Positions 17,926 through 27,300 of a stretch of DNA of 64,000 nt are shown in pieces (positions within the stretch are counted from its first letter, which is position 1; every line of letters begins with the position of its first letter). A program made the position numbers and the translations under genes. Under the pieces are notes generated by a model. That model had not been told where the DNA came from. It saw nothing but the letters and a program-made list of their open reading frames with translations, and made no database searches. This stretch comes from Thermoguttaceae bacterium. Lineage in GTDB: Bacteria; Planctomycetota; Planctomycetia; Pirellulales; Thermoguttaceae. The DNA is taken from positions 142,066-206,065 of the forward strand of contig JAGBDN010000101.1 in NCBI GenBank assembly GCA_017937485.1, read 5' to 3'.

Positions 17926-18020
17926 AGGAAGGGAGCGCGTTTCGGCGACGCGTTCGTTCGCGACTTTCGCATTCCGCCAACCATTCGGCTTTCGAGCGAA
18001 AAAACCGACCGGAGAGGACG

Positions 18021-20102
18021 TTGGACTCGCTTTTTGTCATTCAAGGTTACGACCAAGGAAACCGTTTCGCCCTCGACGACAAACCGGCGACGATCGGCCG
18101 CGACGCGTCGAACAACATTCGGTTGCGCGACGCCGAAGTTTCGCGCCGACACGCCGAAATACGACGCGACGTCAACGGGCGAACGCTGGTCGACCTCGAA
18201 AGTTCGAACGGCGTTTACGTCAACGGGCGACGGGTCAAAACGCGTCGTCTCCTCAACGGCGATCAAATCCAAATCGGCAAAACGGTTCTCCTCTTTTCCT
18301 CGCGAGTCTCCGACGTCGGGTCGCGCGAACCGCTCGTCGACGTCTTCCAGGACGCCGAAGACGACGACGTTTCGCAAGTTTTGCACGCGCTCGCGCCGGA
18401 GGAAAACCGCGTTTTTTCCCGTTCCTCTTCCCTCGCCGCCTCCGCCGACGACGTTAAAGCGGCTTGGTTCGAAAAAGCGCGCGCCCACCTTAACTTTATG
18501 TATCACGCGACGTTAGCGGCAAGTCGCACGCTCGACGTCGAGCGTTTGCTCGACCGGATTTTGGAGCTGATTTTTCAATGGGCGCCCGTCGACCGCGGTT
18601 GCGTTTTCCTTTACGACGCCGACGCCGACAAGCTCGTTCCGAAATCGTCCCGCACGCGCAAAACCGGCGGTCGCGTTCAAGTTAGCCAAACGATTTTGAA
18701 TTACACGTTCAAAAATCGCAAAGGAATTCTCACCAGCAACGCGCGCCGCGACGAACGTTGGAACGGCTCGGTTAGCGTTCTCGACGCCGGCGTTAAAGAA
18801 GCAATTTGCGTTCCGATGCAAGGCCGATACGGTCTCGTCGGCGTTTTATACGTCGACGTTTCACGGCGTCGCGACGATTGGGAACTCGCCGACGTTGCGT
18901 CGCCGGACGCCTCCTCCGCTCCCGCCCGGCCTTCCGACGCGCCGTTCGCAACGCCTTCTCAATCGGAAAGTTCCGACGCTTCGGTCGACCGTTCCGCCTC
19001 CCCGTTTTCCGCGCCGACGCTCGACGCCGACGCGTTCGAACCGCCGGTTTTTATCGACGCCTCCTCTTCGAGCCCTTTCGATATTTACGCGACCAACGAG
19101 GCGGCCTTTCCGCCGGAAACGTCCCCCGACGTCGCGCCTTCCGCCGAACGTTCCCTAAAGAAATTAACGCTCGACCACCTAAAGCTAATGATTGCAATCG
19201 GTTGCCAAGCGGCCTTGGCGATCGAGGACGCGCAATATTACGTTGGGCTCGCGCAGGCGGAGCGTCTTGCGGCGATCGGGCAAACGGTCGCGGCGCTCTC
19301 GCACCACATCAAAAATATCCTGCAGGGAATCCGCGGCGGCAGTTATCTCATCGACGCGGGTCTCAAAGATCACGACGAAAACCTCGTCGCGAAGGGTTGG
19401 CGCATCGTCGAAAAAAATCAAACGAAAATCTCCGATCTCGTCCTCGATATGTTGACCTTCAGCAAGGAGCGCGTCCCCGTTTGGTCGTTCGCCGATTTTA
19501 ACGAGGTGATGGAGGACGTCGTCGAACTGACGCGCGGTCGAGCGGACGATTTGGACGTCGAACTGGTCTTTTACCCGGACGCTTCGATTCCCCGTTTTTA
19601 TTTCGACAAAGAGCAAATTCACCGCGCCGTCGTCAATTTGATCGGCAACGCGATCGAAGCGTCGAAAGATTACGACCCGGACGCGCCCCCGCGCCGCCGC
19701 CCGCCGTCCGACTCCGTCCCGAACGCCGTCGACGCAACCGACGACGTCGCAAGCGTTTCCGCGTCAAGCGACGCCGCGAATCCGCCCGAATTTCCCCGCT
19801 TTCCTCGCGGTCGAGTCGAAGCGCGAACCCGTTTCGACGCCGACGCCAAACGCGTTTTCGTCGTTGTCGACGACGTCGGCCCCGGCGTCCCGCCCGCCAA
19901 CCGCGACGCGATTTTCCGCCCCTTCGCGTCGAAAAACAAGAGCGGCGGCACCGGTCTCGGTCTCCCGGTAACGCAAAAAATCGTCCGCGAACACCAAGGA
20001 AAAATCGTCGTCGACGATTCCCCGCTCGGCGGCGCGCGCTTCGTCGTCGAACTTCCGCTCGTCCTCGAAAAGAAACCGGACGACGATTCCGACGTTTTTT
20101 AA
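18021..20102 (+). CDS. FHA-GAF sensor histidine kinase
   Basis: 693 residues from a TTG start with GGAGAGG just upstream. Domains: FHA at 1-95 (TIGRDASNNIRL, EVSRRHAEI, SSNGVYVNG: phosphothreonine-binding hallmarks); GAF at about 155-290 and 375-405, split by a Ser/Asp/Pro-rich insertion (293-375); HisKA with H428-H429 in LSHHIKNILQG; HATPase with N box NLIGNAIEAS, G1 DDVGPGVP and G2 GGTGLGLPV. A second disordered insertion (about 552-595) separates the N and G1 boxes. No membrane helix, so it is cytoplasmic. FHA suggests coupling to Ser/Thr kinases. No response regulator is adjacent, so the partner is unknown. Start choice is moderately sure. Confidence 0.88.
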   Translation: MDSLFVIQGYDQGNRFALDDKPATIGRDASNNIRLRDAEVSRRHAEIRRDVNGRTLVDLESSNGVYVNGRRVKTRRLLNGDQIQIGKTVLLFSSRVSDVGSREPLVDVFQDAEDDDVSQVLHALAPEENRVFSRSSSLAASADDVKAAWFEKARAHLNFMYHATLAASRTLDVERLLDRILELIFQWAPVDRGCVFLYDADADKLVPKSSRTRKTGGRVQVSQTILNYTFKNRKGILTSNARRDERWNGSVSVLDAGVKEAICVPMQGRYGLVGVLYVDVSRRRDDWELADVASPDASSAPARPSDAPFATPSQSESSDASVDRSASPFSAPTLDADAFEPPVFIDASSSSPFDIYATNEAAFPPETSPDVAPSAERSLKKLTLDHLKLMIAIGCQAALAIEDAQYYVGLAQAERLAAIGQTVAALSHHIKNILQGIRGGSYLIDAGLKDHDENLVAKGWRIVEKNQTKISDLVLDMLTFSKERVPVWSFADFNEVMEDVVELTRGRADDLDVELVFYPDASIPRFYFDKEQIHRAVVNLIGNAIEASKDYDPDAPPRRRPPSDSVPNAVDATDDVASVSASSDAANPPEFPRFPRGRVEARTRFDADAKRVFVVVDDVGPGVPPANRDAIFRPFASKNKSGGTGLGLPVTQKIVREHQGKIVVDDSPLGGARFVVELPLVLEKKPDDDSDVF

Positions 20103-20119
20103 CGCCGCTCGACGCGACG

Positions 20120-20207
20120 TTTATTAACAAAGCGACGTCTGCCGACGTTGCGACATTTATTAACGACACGACGTCGGTTAACGCCGCAATATTTGTTAAC
20201 GACGTCG
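20120..20207. repeat. Three degenerate direct repeats
   Basis: TTTATTAACAAAGCGACGTC (20120-20139), TTTATTAACGACACGACGTC (20157-20176) and a shorter TTTGTTAACGACGTCG (20192-20207) are spaced 37 and 35 bases apart in the gap between the kinase and the HD nuclease gene. Confidence 0.5.
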
Positions 20208-20302
20208 TTTAACGAGTCTTCGTCGACGACCAACGCAACTAACGCCGTCGTCAATATTTACAACGTTGTTTTTCGTTTCCCTTTAACCGCAAGGAACCGC
20301 CA

Positions 20303-21391
20303 ATGACGCAACCTCCGCAACCGTCCGCGCCCGTCCCCGGCGACGGAGGCCCGCGCTCGCCGATTAAAACCCTCTCGGAACTCGAAATCGGACTCGAAGC
20401 CGACTGCTTCGTCCTTTTAGCCGAGAAGGAAAAACTGCGCACCAAAGACGGAAAGCCTTATTATAAAACGGTTTTCCGCGACAAATGGCGCGAAATCCAA
20501 ACGCCGATTTGGAGCGACGCGCCGTTTTTCGACGAATGCGACAAGGATTGGCAGACGGGCAAATTTTACAAAATCCGGGCGGTCTTGCGCGAATCCGGCT
20601 TCGGATACGGCCCGAAATTCGAGTTCCGCCGCGTTCGCGAAACGATCGAAGCCGACAAGCGCGACGGTTTCGACCCGAACTTTTGCCGTCCTTCGTCCGA
20701 CGTCGAGCCGGAAGCGCTTGCCAACGAAATACTTGCGTTCGCAAAGTCGCAAATCGGCAAAGGCCCGCTTTTGACGCTTATTCAACGCGTCTTCAAGGAA
20801 AATCGCGACGTTCTCTTCGAAACCGCCGCCTCGCGCGCCCATCACCGCCCCTACCCCGGCGGCCTCCTCGAACACGCGCTTTCGGTCGCAAAAATCGCCG
20901 TCGCGTTGACCGACCACTTCCGCGCCGTTCGCCCGGAGCTGAAAAAAACGCTCTCGAAACCGCTGATCGTCGCGGGCGCCATTTTACACGACGTCGGCAA
21001 GATTATCGAAATGGAGCAACACGTCGCGGCGCCGCGTCGCACCGTCGAGGGCGAACTCCTTGGCCACGCCATCCTAAGCCGCGACGTCGTCAAGCGTTAC
21101 GCCGACGCGGTCGCGCTCGACGACGAAACGCGAATCCGCCTCGAACACCTCGTTTTGACGCACGCCCGCTTCCCCGATTGGGGCGCCCCGACGCCCCCCG
21201 CCAGCCTCGAAGCGATGATCCTGCATTACGCCGATTACGCCGACGCGACCTTTTTCAGTTCGCTCGCAATCCTCGACGCCGACGACGGTTCCGGCGCGTT
21301 CACCGTTCGACGCGGCCCGTTCGGAACGCCCCTCCTCAAACCGTCGGTCGACGCGACGCAACCGCCAAAAGACGGCAGGCGTCGTCCTTAA
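20303..21391 (+). CDS. HD-domain 3'-5' exoribonuclease, YhaM-like
   Basis: 362 residues, AAGGAA ribosome site before the ATG. Residues 20-125 form an OB-fold-like part (KTLSELEIGLEADCFVLLAEKEKLRTKDGKPYY), as in YhaM/CBF1 nucleases that bind single-stranded nucleic acid. Residues 175-320 form an HD phosphohydrolase: HH in SRAHHRPYPGGLLEHALSV, the metal motif AILHDVGK, HAILSRD and a later HADYAD-like segment (LHYADYADA). The combination OB plus HD with these motifs is specific to the YhaM family, which trims RNA 3' ends. It stands 200 bases after the kinase gene. Substrate (RNA or DNA) is by family analogy. Confidence 0.8.
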   Translation: MTQPPQPSAPVPGDGGPRSPIKTLSELEIGLEADCFVLLAEKEKLRTKDGKPYYKTVFRDKWREIQTPIWSDAPFFDECDKDWQTGKFYKIRAVLRESGFGYGPKFEFRRVRETIEADKRDGFDPNFCRPSSDVEPEALANEILAFAKSQIGKGPLLTLIQRVFKENRDVLFETAASRAHHRPYPGGLLEHALSVAKIAVALTDHFRAVRPELKKTLSKPLIVAGAILHDVGKIIEMEQHVAAPRRTVEGELLGHAILSRDVVKRYADAVALDDETRIRLEHLVLTHARFPDWGAPTPPASLEAMILHYADYADATFFSSLAILDADDGSGAFTVRRGPFGTPLLKPSVDATQPPKDGRRRP

Positions 21392-21529
21392 CTCCTCGCT
21401 TCGTTGAACTTAACAACGTCGCGCGCCCTCCAATCCAGCCTTTAACCGGCGACGCTACAACGCGCCGCCGATTTTGTTTTCGTTTTCATTCCGCAACCTC
21501 GAACCCGTTTAACGACAAGGTTTAATCGA

Positions 21530-24040
21530 ATGGGACTAACAACGCTCGACTATCTCGTCCTCGCCGCGTATTTCGTCGCGATGGCGCTGATCGGCCTTTG
21601 GTCGATGTTATCCGTCAAAAAGCAGGAGGACTATTTCCTCGGCAGCCGCAGTTTCGGCAAGATGTTTCAAATGTTCGCCGCGTTCGGCGCCGGAACAAAC
21701 GCGTCCGACCCGATCGTTACCGCTAAAACAACCTTTACCAACGGTTTAAGCGGCGTTTGGAGCGGTCTTCTTTGGCTCTTTGTAACGCCGTTTTACTGGA
21801 TTTGCGGCGTTTGGTACCGGCGTATGCGCTGCCTGACGCTCGGCGACTGGTTCGAAGAGCGTTACCAAAGCAAGGCGATCGCGTTTGCGTATATGATTTT
21901 CGGCGCCGTCTTCTATATGGTTTACCTCGGCGTTGGGATGACCGCCATCGGGAAGATGGGTGCGCCGCTCGTCGGAGCCGACACGTTGTCGCTTTTCGGT
22001 TGGACGGTCGGTTTCGACCAATTCATCATCGTTCTAACCGCCGCTTGCGTCTTATTTTACGGCGTTCTCGGCGGGCTTCGCGCGGCGTACTGGACGGACT
22101 TGATTCAAGGGATTTTTATCGTTATCCTGTCGATTATTTTGATTCCGGTCGGCTTGAACGCCCTTGTTAAGGACGAAAACGAGACGCTCCGCGCCAACGC
22201 AGCCGTCGCGACCGCAACCGACGAAACGGCAAAAGTTGCGACCGACGCCGCGCCCGCCGAAACCGCCGCGACCGCCGACGTCGACGCCGTGTCGTCCGCC
22301 CAAACCGTCGCGAACGCCGAAGTCGACGCCGCGCCCGCCGACGTCGCAACCCCCGCTCCGCGCGAGCTTTCCGGAACGCTCGACGGTTTCGAAGCGCTCC
22401 ACCGTCGCGTCCCGGCCGAATACTTCGAAATCTTAACGAGTCCGAAAGGCGGCGAGTTCCCGCTCCATTATATCTTGGCGATCACGCTCCTGAACCTCCT
22501 CGGCATCGTCTGCCAACCGCACTTCATCGCGACCGGCGGCGGCTCGGCGAAAACGGAGTACAACGCCCGCTTCGGCCTCGTCGCAGGCAACATTCTAAAG
22601 CGTTTCTGCACCATCGGTTGGGCGTTCACCGCGCTCGTCGCGTTGGCGTATCTCGCGAGCAACGTCGAGTTGGCCGCCGACCCGGATAAAGTTTGGGGCG
22701 TCGCGACGCGCGAACTCCTCGGCCCGCTTAACTGCGGTTTGGTCGGATTGATGCTGGCGTGTCTCTTGGCGGCGCTGATGAGTTCCGCAAGTTGTTATAT
22801 GCTGGTGGTTTCCGCGCTCGTCGTCCGCAACGGTTACGCGGCGTACATTAACCCGAACGCGAGCGAAAAAACGTTCGTTTTCGCCGGGCGACTCTGCGGC
22901 GCCGTCGTTATTATCGGCGCGACGGTTGTTTCGCTGACGTCGATGAACGTTTTCGAACAGCTGAAATTCGCTTGGGAGATTCCGATCGTTTTCGCCGCGC
23001 CGTTTTGGATCGGGTTGTACTGGCGCCGCGCGAACAAGTGGTCGGCTTGGGGAACGATCGCGCTCACCCTGACGCTCTTCTTCCTGATTCCGATGAACGC
23101 CGCGAAATTCAAACCGTCCTTAACGACGAATCCGCAATACTTAGCGACGAACGAATTTGTCGTCGTTCGCGAGACGCGCGCCGTTTCGCCGACCGACGTC
23201 GAGCGACGCGACGCCGCGATTCAAGTTTGGAACGAACGTCGCGCCAAGCTCGAAAGTTCGCTCGCACCGGAACTTAGCGACGTCGAACGCGCCGCGGCGG
23301 TTCATTCGCAACTCGGCCCGGCGCCGAAGAAAATCGCGCTCGGCGAAACGATCGTCGACGAATTCCGCACCGGCGGCAAGGCGATCTTTTGGGGCGGCGG
23401 CGTCGCGGCGTTCGACGAAAGCGGCGCCGAACTCGTCGTCGACTCGAAGGGCCGCGTCGTCGCTAAAATCGTCGACGGCAAAAAGACTTACGTCGCGACC
23501 GACGCGCCGGCGCTCGAGTTGTTCGACCCGAAATTCGCCGAAACCGAAGACCTCGGCGACTCCCGCGTCCGCTCGACCGACCGTTTTAAATCGGTCGACG
23601 ATTTGGCGTCGCTCGGCGTTAGCTTGAAGGGCAAAGGCTCGTTCGAACTTGACTTCCTCCTTTACGAACGCTGCGGTTTCGACCTCGTTTCGGCCAGCAA
23701 CGGAACCCTTGAAGCGATGCGACTTCCGACGCGTCTTTTCCTTCCGTTTGTCTTCCTGATTCTGCTAAGTTTCGTAACGCCGCGCGGCGACAAGGAACTC
23801 CTCGACCGTTACTTCGTCAAGATGAAGACGCCGGTCGACCCCGACCCGGAACGCGACGCGGAAGAGATGCGCCTCTCTTACGAGAATCCTAACCGCTTCG
23901 ACGACAAGCGTTTGTTCAAATTCGGCGGTCTCGAGTTCAACCGTCCGACGGTTTGCGACGTCGTCGGTTTCGTCGTCAGCTTCGCGATTTGCGTCGGTTT
24001 CGTTTTTGTCATCGTCGCGTTGGCGGCGTACCGTCCGTAA
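21530..24040 (+). CDS. Sodium:solute symporter (SSS family) with large soluble insertions
   Basis: 836 residues, against about 500-600 for the family. The N-terminus LDYLVLAAYFVAMALIGLWS followed by KKQEDYFLGSRSFG is the SSS signature. Twelve or more membrane segments are visible. Two insertions stand out: an Ala/Thr/Asp-rich stretch at about 212-284 between helices, and a hydrophilic stretch at about 521-732 without helices, followed by one helix near 735-755 and a last one at 810-833. Substrate cannot be told; a solute such as a sugar, acid or amino acid is driven by sodium. It sits alone before a bidirectional terminator. Low-complexity insertion composition resembles that in the kinase at 18021. 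Confidence 0.87.
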   Translation: MGLTTLDYLVLAAYFVAMALIGLWSMLSVKKQEDYFLGSRSFGKMFQMFAAFGAGTNASDPIVTAKTTFTNGLSGVWSGLLWLFVTPFYWICGVWYRRMRCLTLGDWFEERYQSKAIAFAYMIFGAVFYMVYLGVGMTAIGKMGAPLVGADTLSLFGWTVGFDQFIIVLTAACVLFYGVLGGLRAAYWTDLIQGIFIVILSIILIPVGLNALVKDENETLRANAAVATATDETAKVATDAAPAETAATADVDAVSSAQTVANAEVDAAPADVATPAPRELSGTLDGFEALHRRVPAEYFEILTSPKGGEFPLHYILAITLLNLLGIVCQPHFIATGGGSAKTEYNARFGLVAGNILKRFCTIGWAFTALVALAYLASNVELAADPDKVWGVATRELLGPLNCGLVGLMLACLLAALMSSASCYMLVVSALVVRNGYAAYINPNASEKTFVFAGRLCGAVVIIGATVVSLTSMNVFEQLKFAWEIPIVFAAPFWIGLYWRRANKWSAWGTIALTLTLFFLIPMNAAKFKPSLTTNPQYLATNEFVVVRETRAVSPTDVERRDAAIQVWNERRAKLESSLAPELSDVERAAAVHSQLGPAPKKIALGETIVDEFRTGGKAIFWGGGVAAFDESGAELVVDSKGRVVAKIVDGKKTYVATDAPALELFDPKFAETEDLGDSRVRSTDRFKSVDDLASLGVSLKGKGSFELDFLLYERCGFDLVSASNGTLEAMRLPTRLFLPFVFLILLSFVTPRGDKELLDRYFVKMKTPVDPDPERDAEEMRLSYENPNRFDDKRLFKFGGLEFNRPTVCDVVGFVVSFAICVGFVFVIVALAAYRP

Positions 24041-24097
24041 TAACGTCGGAAACAAACCGCAACTCGTTTCATCGCGTTAGTTGCGGTCGCGCCCAAT

Positions 24098-24137
24098 AAA
24101 AAAGCGAACGTCGTTTTAACGCGGCGTTCGCTTTTTT
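24098..24137. terminator. Bidirectional terminator
   Basis: A 16-position stem AAAAAAGCGAACG-T-CG paired with CG-G-CGTTCGCTTTTTT (24098-24113 and 24122-24137) separates the convergent symporter and pepF genes. Confidence 0.85.
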
Positions 24138-24210
24138 CGTCGACGAAGCCCGACGCGTTCGACGCCGCGTCAAGCTCTGTTTAATTCTTGTTTTTCAACG
24201 TTTTAAAGCG

Positions 24211-26055
24211 TCAAAACTGCACTTGCGTCCAGTTCCCGCCCGCGCGTTGGTCGAAGAGGAGCGCTTCCAATTCGTCGGTCAACGTTTCGAAGCGCTTCAT
24301 CGCGTCGACGATCGGTTCCGGTTTCTCCATATCGACGCCCGCCGCCTTCAAAATATCGAGCGGATCGGCGGAACACCCGGCTTTTAAGAAGTTAAGGTAA
24401 TCGTCGCGTTCTTTCGTTCCGCCGTTCAAGACCCGCTCGGCCAACGCGATCGCCGCCGACAGCCCGGTCGCGTACTTGTAAACGTAAAAACCGCGATAGA
24501 AGTGCGGAATGCGGAAACATTCGAGTTCCAGCGCGTCGTCCATCGCGAAATCGGGCCCGAAATAATCGTCGAGAAGTTCGCGGTAGATCGCTCGAAACGC
24601 TTGCGCCGTAAGGGGTTCGCCCGCTTCCGCTTTCTCGTGCGTCCGCAGTTCGAACTCGGCGAACATCGTTTGACGGAAGATCGTCGTTCGAATCGAGTCG
24701 AGTTCGCGGTTGATAATCCAAGCGCGGGTTTTGGAGTCGGTCGATTTCTCTAAAAGCCGTCGCGCAAGGAGTTGCTCGTTGAACGTGCTGGCGATTTCCG
24801 CCAAGAAAATCGTGTAGTCGTGATATTCGTAGGGCTGCGTCCGCGCGGAATACCAGCTGTGCATCGAGTGGCCGCCCTCGTGCGCCAACGTGAAAACGCT
24901 TTCGATCACGTTCGGCTTGTAATTCATCATAATATAAGGCGGAAAATCGTAACCGCCGTAGCTAAACGCGCCGCTTTGCTTATTTTTGTTCTGATATTTA
25001 TCGGCCCAGCGATCGGTCGTCAACCCTTTCGTCAGCGTTTTGACGTACTCTTCCCCAAGCGGCGACAGCGCGTCGCCAATCAATTCGACCGCGGCGTCCC
25101 AAGAATAATCGACGGAAACGTCGGACAAAATCGGCGTGTAAACGTCGTAAAACCTGATATCGTCGAGGTTCATCGCGCGACGGCGCAGGTCGTAATAGCG
25201 ATAAAGAGCGGGCGTCGCGGCGCGGACGGTTTCGACCAAATTGCGGCAAACGCTCGACGGAACGGCTTCGCTAAAGGTCGCCGCCTCGAGCGAACTTTCG
25301 AAATTGCGCGCTTTAGCGTAAAAAACGTCTTTGCGAATCGAGCCTTCGAGCGTCGAAGCCAACGTGTTTTGACGTTTGGCGTACTCGGCGTAAAATTTCT
25401 CGAACGCCTCTTTGCGAACACTTCTAACCGGCGAGTGCAAAAAGACTTGGAACGTTTCCGGCGTCAGCGGCGTTTCGGCGCCGTTTTCGTCGGCGACCGT
25501 CCCGAAATCCATTTCGCCGTCGTTCAAGACGCGGAACGTCTTCGAAGAGGCGCCCGCGACGTCGCCGACCGCCGCCAGCAGCTTCTCTTCCGCCGCCGAG
25601 AGCGAATGCGGTTTGTAACGTAAAATACGTTCCAGCTTCAACTTCCAAGGCGCCAACCGCGCGTCTTTAAGGAGTTCGGCCCAACGCTCTTCCGAAAGCG
25701 CAAGCAACTCCGGACGAACGAAACTCGCCGCTTCCGCCGCCTTGCTCGCCGCGAGCGAAAACTCGCCCTTCATCGTTTGACGCGCCGGGTCGACGACGTC
25801 CTCGACCGCTTTCAAATAAGCGTAAACGCCGAGACGGTCGGCGGTTACGTCGACTTCGCGTTCGTACTCGAAAAACTTAACGAGCGTTTCGACGTCGCCC
25901 AATTTGCCGCGGAAATCCTCGACCTTTTCCGCCAATTTCTTCCAATTTTCGAACGCTTGGCGCCAAGCGTCTTCGGACGCGAACATCGGCGTCAAATCCC
26001 AAGCGTCTTCCGCCGGCACGTCTTTACGTTCTCTAAGTTCTTGCGTAAAAGCCAT
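24211..26055 (-). CDS. pepF: Oligoendopeptidase F (M3B zinc peptidase)
   Basis: 614 residues, the usual length for the family. Zinc motif HEGGH (H392-E393-x-x-H396) in the family context TLAHEGGHSMHSWYSARTQPYEYHDYTIFLAEIASTFNE, where the downstream Glu of the FLAEIAST helix is the third ligand. The N-terminus RKDVPAEDAWDLTPMF is the classic PepF opening. No signal peptide, so the enzyme is cytoplasmic and should finish degradation of imported oligopeptides. AGGAG precedes the ATG. It is divergent from the EEP-family gene, each with its own promoter. Confidence 0.95.
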   Translation of the reverse strand: MAFTQELRERKDVPAEDAWDLTPMFASEDAWRQAFENWKKLAEKVEDFRGKLGDVETLVKFFEYEREVDVTADRLGVYAYLKAVEDVVDPARQTMKGEFSLAASKAAEAASFVRPELLALSEERWAELLKDARLAPWKLKLERILRYKPHSLSAAEEKLLAAVGDVAGASSKTFRVLNDGEMDFGTVADENGAETPLTPETFQVFLHSPVRSVRKEAFEKFYAEYAKRQNTLASTLEGSIRKDVFYAKARNFESSLEAATFSEAVPSSVCRNLVETVRAATPALYRYYDLRRRAMNLDDIRFYDVYTPILSDVSVDYSWDAAVELIGDALSPLGEEYVKTLTKGLTTDRWADKYQNKNKQSGAFSYGGYDFPPYIMMNYKPNVIESVFTLAHEGGHSMHSWYSARTQPYEYHDYTIFLAEIASTFNEQLLARRLLEKSTDSKTRAWIINRELDSIRTTIFRQTMFAEFELRTHEKAEAGEPLTAQAFRAIYRELLDDYFGPDFAMDDALELECFRIPHFYRGFYVYKYATGLSAAIALAERVLNGGTKERDDYLNFLKAGCSADPLDILKAAGVDMEKPEPIVDAMKRFETLTDELEALLFDQRAGGNWTQVQF

Positions 26056-26154
26056 TTAACAACTCCTGTTTTACTAACGCGACGCCGCCGTCGCTTGCCG
26101 CCGACGCCCAAAATTCGCCTCCGCTCAACGCAAAAACGCGGAAAAGCCCTTATA

Positions 26155-26182
26155 ATTGTACCCGGCGCGGCGCGCAAGTCAA
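26155..26182 (-). promoter_or_regulatory. Promoter of pepF
   Basis: On the minus strand TTGACT (26177-26182) and TACAAT (26155-26160) are 16 bases apart, 100 bases before the pepF start. Confidence 0.65.
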
Positions 26183-26271
26183 GCGTTTTTTGCCAAATCG
26201 CGCAAATTTCCCGACGCAACGCGATTTTTCGCGACTTTTCGCCGCCGCCCCAAAATTGCCGAGAAAACCGC

Positions 26272-26300
26272 TTGCAATCGCCGCGCCGTTCGTTTATACT
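26272..26300 (+). promoter_or_regulatory. Promoter of the EEP phosphatase operon
   Basis: TTGCAA (26272-26277) and TATACT (26295-26300) are 17 bases apart, about 106 bases before the ATG at 26407. The last four bases match the same -10 element used before the DUF1080 gene at 9637. Confidence 0.65.
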
Positions 26301-26406
26301 AAAGGTAAGCGCCGCGTTTGAACGGTCGCTCGCGTCCGTCGTCGAAAGCGTCGACCGTTCGGAAACCGTTTCGGCGCGCCTCCCGTTCCCCGAGAAAGGT
26401 TCGAAA

Positions 26407-27222
26407 ATGCAACACTTCCCCCGTTTTAACTTCTTTTGCGGAATCGCGTTAGCGTCGGTCGCTTTCCTCGTTTCCGCCGCGCCGACTTTCGCCGACGACG
26501 TCAAGTCGCCGGAAAACGCCGCGAAGTCGACCGTCTTGCGCGTCCTTTCGTACAACATTCAAATCGGACGCGCGCCCGGCGGCTCTTATTCCGACCCCGC
26601 GCAAGCGTTCCTCGACCGAACCGCCAAGGTTATCGCCGACGTAAACCCCGACGTCGCAGGGCTTCAAGAAGTCGACAATAAAACGAACCGCAGCGGCGCC
26701 GACGTCGACCAACTCGCGACGCTGGCCGAAAAAACCGGTCTTAACGGTAAGTTCGAGTCGAAAATCGAGCTGCCCGGCGGCCTTTACGGCGTCGGCGTCC
26801 TGTCGCGCGAAAAACCGATCAAAACCGCGAAAGTTTACGTCAAAGGCAGCGCCCACCGCCGCGTTCTGCAAATTTGCGAGTTTGAAAAATACGTTTTCTT
26901 CAACACGCACTTTCCGCTGACGCAAGAGACGCGTTTGCAAGCGGTTAAGATCGTCGAAGAAGAAGCGAAAAAGTACGACAAGCCGATTATTCTCGTCGGC
27001 GATATCAACGCGACGCCCGATTCGGCGGAAGTCGTCGAGCTGAAAAAGACTTGGCGTTCGATCGGCGCCGACGCCCCGACGTTCCGCGCCGACAAACCGA
27101 CTGTTCAAATCGACTACATTTTCATTCGCAACGCGCCAAACGCCCGCGTTGTCGAAACTTGCGTCGTCGACGAACCGCTCGCGTCGGATCACCGCCCCGT
27201 TTTTTGCGTCGTCGAATTTTGA
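26407..27222 (+). CDS. Secreted endonuclease/exonuclease/phosphatase family protein
   Basis: 271 residues from the ATG at 26407 with AAAGG upstream; the frame is open further upstream but lacks a start with a ribosome site. A signal peptide covers residues 1-29 (ends APTFADD). EEP motifs are all present: LSYNIQIGR, AGLQEVDNKT with the metal-binding Glu, FFNTHFPLT, LVGDINATPDS and SDHRPVFCV at the end. Family members are metal-dependent phosphodiesterases or phosphatases; export points to scavenging of phosphate esters or nucleic acid outside the cytoplasm. The metallophosphoesterase 78 bases downstream probably shares the transcript. Confidence 0.9.
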   Translation: MQHFPRFNFFCGIALASVAFLVSAAPTFADDVKSPENAAKSTVLRVLSYNIQIGRAPGGSYSDPAQAFLDRTAKVIADVNPDVAGLQEVDNKTNRSGADVDQLATLAEKTGLNGKFESKIELPGGLYGVGVLSREKPIKTAKVYVKGSAHRRVLQICEFEKYVFFNTHFPLTQETRLQAVKIVEEEAKKYDKPIILVGDINATPDSAEVVELKKTWRSIGADAPTFRADKPTVQIDYIFIRNAPNARVVETCVVDEPLASDHRPVFCVVEF

Positions 27223-27300
27223 CCGCGTTTCCGTTTTACCGAACACTTCAACTTGTCGCCCAACAAGCGACTTACCGCAATATCAATAAGGACAACGTTT

